NCBI GenBank assembly: GCA_032718475.1
Contig: JAUCBJ010002221.1
Location: 62,001 to 126,000 of the forward strand
Length of the DNA stretch: 64,000 nucleotides
Source: Nemertoderma westbladi
Taxonomy: Eukaryota; Xenacoelomorpha; Nemertodermatida; Nemertodermatidae
Direction of reading: 5' to 3'
How positions within the stretch are numbered: position 1 is the stretch's first letter; every line of letters starts with the position of its first letter. The notes under the pieces are model-generated. The model had not been told where the DNA came from. It worked only from the letters and a program-made list of their open reading frames with translations, and searched no databases. The translations under genes were made by a program, and so were the position numbers. This document shows positions 56,449-64,000 of the stretch, piece after piece.

Positions 56449-56819
56449 AATGTTCCGTAAGTTAGTTAAAATATTATTGTCAGTGCGTGTACAAACTCCA
56501 ACAGATATCTGCCTACTAGAGGCTGGTATTCCAACTCTTAATCATTATGTTATTAGTGCTAGAAAGAAGTTTATGATGCGTTTATTGAAATTAACAGATT
56601 GAGTTACCCATGTGTACTATATTTAATATGTGTAAGCTAGCTAATACTCCCCGGTATACAATTTTATATGGTTCTGTGGATTATAATGTATCTAATCCAC
56701 TAGATGTAATCCGTGCTAGAATACTAAATAAGCCTCATAATGCCTCTAAATTTATTACTTACCATTCAGTTATCAATCCTCTACTGTCAGTGCATGTCGT
56801 TGTTCTAAAATACATTTAA
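56449..56819 (+). pseudogene. C-terminal fragment of a LINE protein
   Basis: From the ATG at 56449 the text runs LLSVRVQTPTDICLLEAGIP, a motif that follows the RT thumb in several LINEs. After a one-base frame change near 56600 it continues ELPMCTIFNMCK to the stop at 56819. No RT is left. Confidence 0.5.
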
Positions 56820-57784
56820 TATTACTAACCATCAATCTGTTTATACTGTAGATTTATTTGTGCTAGAAATTAAAGATAAAAAAAATCAAAATGCTTAACA
56901 ACATTAAATATGAATAAGTATTATTAACTATTCATATATACTAAATTATGGCTCTTCACGGATATTTCTCTGTATTATATATCGGTTTTCGGTATTGACA
57001 AATTTTTCTCAACGGTTTTTAAGTGCATGTCACTTTACTTCTTGGAAAAAAACCATTTTTTTTTAATTGTCGATGTCCGCAGTCGGAATCAACTTGGCAG
57101 AGTTCTGGACAAGCCTGATCCCAAACCGTACACATGCCTCTTTAGTCTAAACAATTTCCCCCATAATTGCTGAGTATTTATTTAAGTTAAGAATTATTGC
57201 CATTGGTGAATTATAAACAACAAAAGTGGTAAAACGGTTGATGTCGTCTATTTATTCATCAGACAATGTAATGGGTATAAATTTACAGCTGGTTAATAAA
57301 TTACATATAATTTTAAATTGCGAGGGAAATTCAAACACTAAACTTAAGGGAGCTGTAAAATTATATGAGTGTGTACTTCGGTACTGCAGCCAGAATGATG
57401 CCGAACTTTGCAAAAAATCATGAACAGTGTTGTCATGTGTGGCATGTGTGTATTCCTGTTGTGCATGGGGAAATCGAATAAAACCTCTATTGTATTCTAT
57501 GACTATTCGAAATTAGCATAAGATGCCCTCAGTTATAACCTATCCATACAGTATACCACATCGCGTGAGTGTATGAACCATTGAACAGTCATCAACAATA
57601 AACTTCTCAAAAAATGTCATACCGAAATGCAACTGTCCTGGACGGCTTTTTGAACATCCTATGCAAGGTGCCTCAAGTAAGTTATGCCTCTTGAGAAAAT
57701 ATAAATGCATGATGACCCAAGTTCACGGTCCCCCCTTGTATGCTATTGTGTGTTTACTAGACTATTGATTATCATACTCCCTAT
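56820..57784. other. No recognisable feature
   Basis: AT-rich DNA with short ORFs lacking known motifs. Confidence 0.4.
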
Positions 57785-57890
57785 TCTGTTAATTAAAGAC
57801 CTAGATACAGCTTTAACTGCATCATTGGCCATTTTAGTGCGTTTGAGCCGGCAGGACTCGGTTACAACTAAGTGAGGTCTTATTGCGCTT
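57785..57890 (-). pseudogene. Diverged LINE family B fragment
   Basis: AGACCTAGATACAGC and the following GCATCATTGGCC match 61030-61095 of the longest copy (linker between endonuclease and RT) with many differences; it is one of the oldest pieces of the family here. Confidence 0.55.
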
Positions 57891-59154
57891 CAGAATGGCA
57901 TGGTATCTTCTTCAATAGAATTACAAATCTACAATTATAACTCTTGACTAAAGGGGGGGGGGGGGGGGGGGGGGGTGGCGCTATGTCTACACTTACACAT
58001 ACACCTACTTGTAAGCAGGTTAGTAAAGAAGCAGGTTACCGAAGTGTGTTGAAGGTACCAAAACAATAAACGAGAGTTAGGAATATTGTACAGAAAACAC
58101 AATTTAATTATGAATCAACAGCTTAATAATCAACAGTCAGACGTATAGGCCTACGGGCCGATGTATGTGTAGGCGTAGGTGTAGGCGTAGCATTTACCCC
58201 ACTTGGCTACTAACTTACTAGATTGGCAGGATTCTTGACTTGATTCTTTAATTGTTTTTAGACAAACTGTAAAAGTACCTGATTAAAAATAATAGGGAAA
58301 ATGATTTGAATAAAAATTGTCATCATCTTTGAATAAAAATTGTCATCATCTTTATATATATATATATATTAAATTAAATTTTTTTTGGCCAATAAGTAGT
58401 AAGGCGTGCACTAATATTAAATTATCAGTGAAGCGTAGTACATTAGTATATACTATAACATTTCATTCAAAATTATAAAAGGGGAATGATCTCACAAAGC
58501 AAATGGCGGTTATTGTATATTATACTGGTTATTAGGTTTTTTTTACCTTCTATAGCCATGGATCATCATTTAATAAAATAAATCACAATGAAGAATTGAA
58601 TGATATGATATGATTTGCATAGCTGCTCAAACAAGCAGTAAGTGGTACCTTTCTCGTACTTTAGGCCTTTCTACTGCTGTCGAAGAGATGATCTACGTTT
58701 ATAAAGTTTCACATCAATGGCTTTAGATGGATTCATAATATATTAATATAAATTGTAATATAATAATTTGATTCTCTTTCTTCATTTCTGCCTGCTTTTA
58801 TTGTATTGAATTTCTGAAAGTCTAGTGTTCTGATTGTAATGACTAACTGACTAATACCAACTTCAACTCAAATCAAAGTCGATGGATAAAATTCTAAACA
58901 TTTGATATATTGAAAAATATATAAGAGAGAAGAGAAGAGATACGGTTTCTAAATCAAATGTCCACGCAACTAACTGGTCCAAAAGCAGCACTGTTATTGT
59001 GATACATGCTAATTGAAATTCATCGTACTGGTACAATTATTACAACAGTTAAATCCAAATGAAACCCAGAAGCATCCGACCATTTCCGGATGAGAAAGGT
59101 TGCGAAGCTTCATTCGATCCCTTATACATACTAATATTGATACTACTACTACTA
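57891..59154. other. No gene; long G-run and small repeats
   Basis: It contains a 23-base G-run (57953-57975), a GTAGGCGTAGGT run near 58165, a 23-bp duplication near 58307-58352 and an (AT)n run near 58355. Confidence 0.5.
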
Positions 59155-62100
59155 CTACTAGGATCGGCATGCTGCATTGCAGCTGCATTTTTAAGAATGT
59201 TGTGCCGGCTTATCGATAAAATAGCACCGCCACAACTCCCTATCACCCATGACATTTGCTAGATCATCCGCATCTTCAAGGCCAGTGTCCTTTAAGATGC
59301 GTCTCAAGAAAGTCATGGGCTGTCCACCATGCTTATTCACTCCATGAGGCTGCCAAAGTACAAGATTATGCACTGGCTGGTCCTCACGGTGAAAGCAATG
59401 TCCTGCAGAGCGGAGGCGATTTTGTTCTAGTGTCAAGCTTGGGTGAACCAATGAGACACCTCCAATGTTATATAGTGTCTGGTTGGAGATGTGTGCATTG
59501 TACTTGACACAATGAACCCAGCGTAAAATTCTTGTGAATGTGCCATCCAGAGATTTGGTGTCCTCAGCAGTTAGAGCCCAGCATGGACTCCCATAGAGGA
59601 GTACTGGAACTACTGCTGCTCTAAATAATCGCACCTTAAGTTTCCGATGAATTCTCGGTGACTTCCAAATCCGGGAAAGCCTATTCAAGGCTGCCCATGC
59701 CTTTCCCTTACGTATTCGAAGGTCCTCACCTGACTTCTGGATCCATGATCCCAGGTAACAGAAGTCATCCACATGCTCAAGCATACCATCTTTTGAGCTT
59801 ATGCTCATCCGATCAGAGACTTGCTGAGGACTTTCAAAGTTAGCTGTCAAAATTTTGGTCTTTCTGGGGTTAATAAAAAGACCAACACTAGAAGCAGCAC
59901 GTACTAATGAGCTGAGGAGCCGTTGGGCTCCCTCTAGTGATTCTGAGAGTACTCCTAAGTCATCAGCAATGTCTAAAATCAGTTACGTACTTGGCAGGAT
60001 TTCCTCGACTTCTGGAGCCAGTAGGTGGAGTTATCATCACCCCATCATCATTATGATGATCTAAGGACATGCGTAGAACATAGTCAACAACAATTATGAA
60101 CAAGAATTGTGCAAGTGTGTCTCCCTGGAGGACGCCCCATAACACTTCAAATGGTTCTGTGTCCACCGTCAACAGTAGAAACAAATGTTGTCGAACCATC
60201 GTATACTGATCTGATTGCTGCAATAATTTCATCAGGAATCCCATATAATGAAAGTATGCTGAACATACATGAGCGAGAGACTGAATCAAAGGCCTTGAAG
60301 AAGTCAACAAAGATAACAGCCTGTCTTTTTTTTTATATAACTCTTCAATTATCCTTCTAAGTGCCAAAATGGGCTCCATGGTCCCACAACCTTTACGGAA
60401 CCCATTCTGATTTCCACGGAGCAGTCTCTCAATGGGATCCCTGATGCGATTTAATAGAATTCTATTGTATAAATTTGCAGCAATCGAGATCAATGAGATT
60501 CCCCGAAAAGAACCATAGAGTGTTAGGTTGCCCTTCTTGGGAACTGGCACCAACTTATTTGTTTTCATTTCTTGTGAGACTGTTGTTGTTCGGTACATGT
60601 CTACTATGATGGGATAGATGAGCTTTAAACACTCAGGTATTTTGAAGACCTCAAGGGGAACACCATCTACTCCACTGGCACGATTGGTCTTAATGCTCTT
60701 TGCAGCAGCCTTCACATCTGCAAAGGAGATATCACCAATGGGAATATCTGGGAGTACAGACTCAGACACTTTTACTTCTATAAAGTTATCAGGCAATACC
60801 CTGTCATTATTGAGGAGCTTTTCAAAGTGGAAAAGAGGCAATACCCAACCATTATTGAGGCGATCGGCTGGTGATTCAGCCTTAACCTTCCTTGGTGGTT
60901 GGTTGGCTTTTTCGACCAGTAAGCAAGTTGATCGATCTCCATGCCTGGGATGATTGCCTGCTGTCGTCAGCATCATTGATGACATCAACCTGTTGGTTTA
61001 TTAGCTCCTGTAAATTAACAGAGTACTGCCTGTTCAGGGACCTAGATGCAGCCTTAACTGCATTCTTGGCCGCTGTATTCTGTTTGAGTCGGGACTCTTT
61101 CTGCGCCTTGTAGAGGTCATTTCGTAGAGGCCTCAGAGGCAAGAACCTCATACCTGTTGCAACAGAGAGGACCAGTCATGCCGCAGCAAGGCAGATTTCG
61201 TTGTTCTGCTAGCAAGCACACAGATTAAGTCTTACCTTGGCCACAATGAGGCGGTGATCAGTGGAGAAGGGTCGAAGTGTAAATGCATTACAGTCTTGTA
61301 TAGAGCTCCTGTATTTCCTACGAAACAGGATATGGTCTATCTGGGACTTGTGACCACTGGGTCCACTACGAGTCCATAGCTTTCCAGTTCGCTTCTTGAA
61401 CTGGGTTCCAGCCGAAAACAATCCATTTCCAGAGATAAAGTCCTGAAGATGGACGGAATTTCGGTTAACACTATTGCTATAGACCCACGGCGATATAGGT
61501 GATTGATGCAGACTTGCATTAAAGTCTCCCAGGAATGTTAAGAATGCATGCTGATCCACTCCATCAGTAGCTGCTTGTAGATTGTGGTAGAAATTTTCTA
61601 CCTGCTCTACAGGGGCAACACTAGTTGGAGAGTAGCACACAATCAGAACCACCTTAGGAAACTTCTTAGCCAGTCTTCCAGAACATGAGAAGTGGCAACG
61701 GATGATGCGGTTAGAGATTTGGTCTATTTTGTCCAATGCTGCATGTGCAGTTGGATTCATCAATAGACCAATTCCACCATTGCCACTTTCATCTGCTGAC
61801 GCGAGGGCGAGTCGCCAACCGCCCCCATGTCCTTGATCAGAACCTCATCAGTCTGTCCTCCAGTCTGCATTCGGTGCTCTTGAACACCCACTGCACTAAG
61901 AGAAAGCTTATCTGCCAAGGCAGTCAGCTCACCTTGTCGCATTGGGGACCCGAGTGTTAGGGCATTTACTGAGGCCAGTCTAGTAACTTGCCTCAGATTC
62001 ACCAATGGCTTTGTTGGTCGGGGTGGAACATGAGAGTAGCCTCCAACTCCAGAATCCCTCTCCCCCTCACAATCTGGCCTCCCTGGTGACCCAGAGTTTG

Positions 62101-62420
62101 GGCCAGAAAGGTCATCAGTAAAGGGACTCAAAGAATTGTTTGCCGCTCTCTCTCCAGTAGGGGGTGAGACAGGCAGCCGGTCAGGAGATAACTGACGCCT
62201 GTGAGGCCGATTGTATCCGGTCATTCCACTAGCCTCTAGTGGCCGGAGCTCTGCATTACTAATGTAATCCATAGTGGGGGTTGGGGGGTGCTTTTTTGCC
62301 GAGTCAGCTCTCGGGGCAAATACCACACCCTGGTTTGCCATTCCACAGGGTGGGTGTCGCAATGGAGTCAGATATGAGGCCCATAACCCATATCTACTCT
62401 GGCGCACATGACCCACCATT
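59155..62420 (-). pseudogene. Longest copy of LINE family B (endonuclease plus RT), disrupted
   Basis: Read from the right on the minus strand: a Pro/Ser-rich N-terminus (62419-62000), then an APE-type endonuclease start (GVQEHRM near 61880). After a frame change near 61780 come YSPTSVAPVEQVE, FLGDFNASL, SQIDHILFR and STDHRLIV (61763-61209). The linker (61151-60882) lacks ~130 bp seen at 47.5 kb. The RT follows: NRASGVDGVPLEVFK, FRGISLISIAANLYNRIL, GVLQGDTLAQFLF (60988-59963). The FADD box is destroyed by a frame change near 59970. The C-terminal domain (59850-59191) ends with a stop, then GATCC(TAG)n at 59145-59163. It would nick DNA and reverse-transcribe its own RNA if intact. The clade is uncertain (an APE-class family with GVLQGDTLAP). 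Confidence 0.85.
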
Positions 62421-63205
62421 GGCTGTGCAGCTCATCTGCTGGGTCATGCCCTGTACCCCTGCTGCCAGGTGCTGGTTGCAGTGAAGTGCACTCAGAGTAG
62501 ACATGAGAACACTCGCCATATACCCCTGCAGCCAAATATATGGGTCCTTAATCCAGGACCAAGGGCATCCTTTTTCCAGAACGAAGGGGGTCCTAGTTAC
62601 ATGACCAGATTTGCCCTAGTAAGAGGGTCTATGCAGCTACAGGTGGCACCTCCTTTATGCTGTATGGAGGTGGCAAGTTTTCTTGATCAATGACCTAGAA
62701 TACCTGACCTGACCTTAATGCTAATATTGATGCCGACACTCAAACCCATGCCCCTGATATCAGCATTATCAATCTAGATCTTTATATTATAAAATATCAG
62801 CATTGCCCTCAAGATGGCGCACAGGCACAATACTGCTATACCGGTACCGGTACTAATTTTTATCAGTTTCTATCTGATTTCAGGATTGTTTGGCTAGTGT
62901 CGTTCAAACTATAGCTATGTTACTAATACCCATTCCGTTAGTTCTCGCTATTTTGATTGTGGAAAATGTTCTAAACCATGTGGAGTATACTGGAGTATAT
63001 AATAATATTGAGAGTTAATAGGTGGCGGGAGATTTAAAAAGATAATTTAATTTAGATATATAATAGTTACCGTGTACCATACCTCCTAACAATTCTACCG
63101 GTACTATATTGTATATTGCATACCGGGCTTCCTACCTACCGGTACAGTTTCCCAATATAGTCGATAGATTATACTTTGAGTTAAACAATTAGACATTATT
63201 CTTCA
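62421..63205. other. Possible 5' UTR of LINE B followed by a possible LTR
   Basis: 62421-62700 is moderately GC-rich and may be untranslated LINE sequence. The part ending CA at 63204-63205 would be the end of the 5' LTR of the Ty3-like element, but its start cannot be set without the other LTR. Confidence 0.35.
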
Positions 63206-63223
63206 TGGCGCTGCGAGTAAAAC
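63206..63223 (+). promoter_or_regulatory. Candidate primer-binding site of a Ty3/Gypsy-like element
   Basis: TGGCGCTGCGAGTAAAAC follows a CA dinucleotide and starts with TGG, the usual complement of a tRNA CCA end. It lies 15 bp before the gag ATG. The priming tRNA was not identified. Confidence 0.45.
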
Positions 63224-63237
63224 TCTAGCTATCCATT

Positions 63238-64000
63238 ATGCCGACTAAAGCCGAGCTGGAAGCCGAATTGGAAGATGCCAGGGAGCAGATTGCCCAATTA
63301 CAGACAGCTAATCCGGTTGAAATGGGAACAATGGAAAAATTTATACAATTTCAAATGGAGCAACAACAGAGAATTACCAATGCTCAGCTCGATGCCATCA
63401 AAGTTCTTGCTGATGCACAAAGAGGAGATCGCAATGCTTCAATTAATCAGCAGCGGTTTAAATTCGAGATTCCTAAACTTGAATCTCCAGAAGGAATGAC
63501 TCTTCCACAGTTCGAAAATTGGAAAGAGAACTGGAACGACTATGTAAGCTCAGTTAACTTAAATCAGGCAAATGCAGATACCCAGCGAGGCCAGCTAAGG
63601 TTGGCAATGCATTCCGAGTGGAAACGACGTTTCAAGGATATGGCAGTAGATATGGAACTTCCTAAAACATCCCGGGGCACAAGTATACCATTAGCCAATG
63701 TTGACCTCAGTTCAGATGAGGATGATGGTCAGGATGATACAAGTGAGGAAGATCCCGAAAGTGTTAATGAACAAATTAATGCTCTTTCAAAGTCAGCATA
63801 TAAAAAAATTAGACATGATGTTTTAAGTCAAAAATTAATTAGCAGTAAGAACTGTAATAAATGTGGATATGCTGCTCATAGAAACCAAACCTGTCCGGCC
63901 CATAATGTTATTTGTCGGAAGTGCAATAAACTGGGTCACTATAGTAGAGTATGCCAAAGTGGCAATAAGACAAATCGTAATGTAGTGAACCCTGGAGCAC
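63238..64000 (+). CDS. Gag of a Ty3/Gypsy-like LTR retrotransposon, intact to the window edge
   Basis: From ATG at 63238 the frame stays open for 254 codons and runs off the window. The N-terminus is a coiled-coil (about 1-60, KAELEAELEDAREQIAQL). A segment with FKFEIPKLESPEGMTLPQF and FENWKENWNDY (about 82-103) is the usual gag core start. An acidic SSDEDDGQDDTSEED stretch follows, then two zinc knuckles: CNKCGYAAHRNQTC and CRKCNKLGHYSRVC. This two-knuckle pattern is typical of Ty3/Gypsy gag. Gag forms the particle that holds element RNA. There is no stop or frameshift, unlike almost every other element in the window. Confidence 0.8.
   Translation, partial: MPTKAELEAELEDAREQIAQLQTANPVEMGTMEKFIQFQMEQQQRITNAQLDAIKVLADAQRGDRNASINQQRFKFEIPKLESPEGMTLPQFENWKENWNDYVSSVNLNQANADTQRGQLRLAMHSEWKRRFKDMAVDMELPKTSRGTSIPLANVDLSSDEDDGQDDTSEEDPESVNEQINALSKSAYKKIRHDVLSQKLISSKNCNKCGYAAHRNQTCPAHNVICRKCNKLGHYSRVCQSGNKTNRNVVNPGA

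Noticed and set aside
57226-57423. 65-codon ORF
   Set aside because: No recognisable motif, AT-rich context and short length.
1-64000. Bacterial or viral contamination
   Set aside because: Spliced genes, animal-type retroelements and receptor genes occur throughout, and no prokaryotic gene was recognised.

Overview
This window is eukaryotic and most likely from an invertebrate animal. It has spliced exons with GT-AG introns, seven-transmembrane receptor genes, BEL/Pao-type LTR elements (a superfamily known from animals), P-element/THAP, piggyBac-like and integrase-type DNA transposons, and many LINE families. The background is AT-rich, with scattered pure G or C runs of about 14-23 bases. 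Nothing seen identifies the species. There is no sign of bacterial gene organisation, operons or CRISPR.

Layout. 1-4758: 3' part of a non-autonomous LTR element: frameshifted gag with internal repeats and two zinc-knuckle-like motifs, a 1.5 kb array of short palindromes instead of pol, a polypurine tract and a 549-bp LTR. 4800-7210: two LINE remnants and a foldback element. 7450-13560: two related inverted-repeat (MITE-like) elements, with remnants of three copies of a reverse transcriptase-nuclease element inside or beside them; in one copy the RT core is replaced by a 57-bp minisatellite. 14500-19227: a five-exon HECT ubiquitin-ligase gene and an integrase-type transposase lie tail to tail between a candidate 15-bp inverted repeat; this may be one two-gene transposon and is the most interesting locus here. 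21509-27196: two copies of a 2.3 kb composite repeat (LINE fragment, minisatellites, tRNA-derived SINE head). 27154-28275: seven-transmembrane receptor gene lacking a start. 28371-29940: a non-autonomous piggyBac-like element with TTAA duplications. 29945-31480: LINE remnant. 32270-33800: AT-rich DNA with many TTCTAGAA palindromes. 33926-36160: THAP/P-element transposase remnant. 37280-41018: a two-ORF CR1/L2-like LINE with one nonsense codon. 43000-43587: solo LTR with a 5-bp duplication, related to the first LTR. 44440-46790: heavily decayed BEL/Pao gag-protease-pol start. 49106-49656: foldback element with 67-bp arms. 53642-54904: an intact 420-residue receptor related to the one at 27 kb. 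59155-62420: the longest copy of the LINE family found in at least eight pieces across the window. 63206-64000: primer-binding site and intact gag start of a Ty3/Gypsy-like element running off the right edge.

The only host-type genes with reasonable support are the two receptors (one intact) and possibly the HECT gene, which may itself be transposon cargo. Almost everything else is mobile DNA at different stages of decay, from an intact gag and a transposase with one extra base to fragments readable only as conserved motifs. All functional statements are by recognition of family motifs; no database search was possible.
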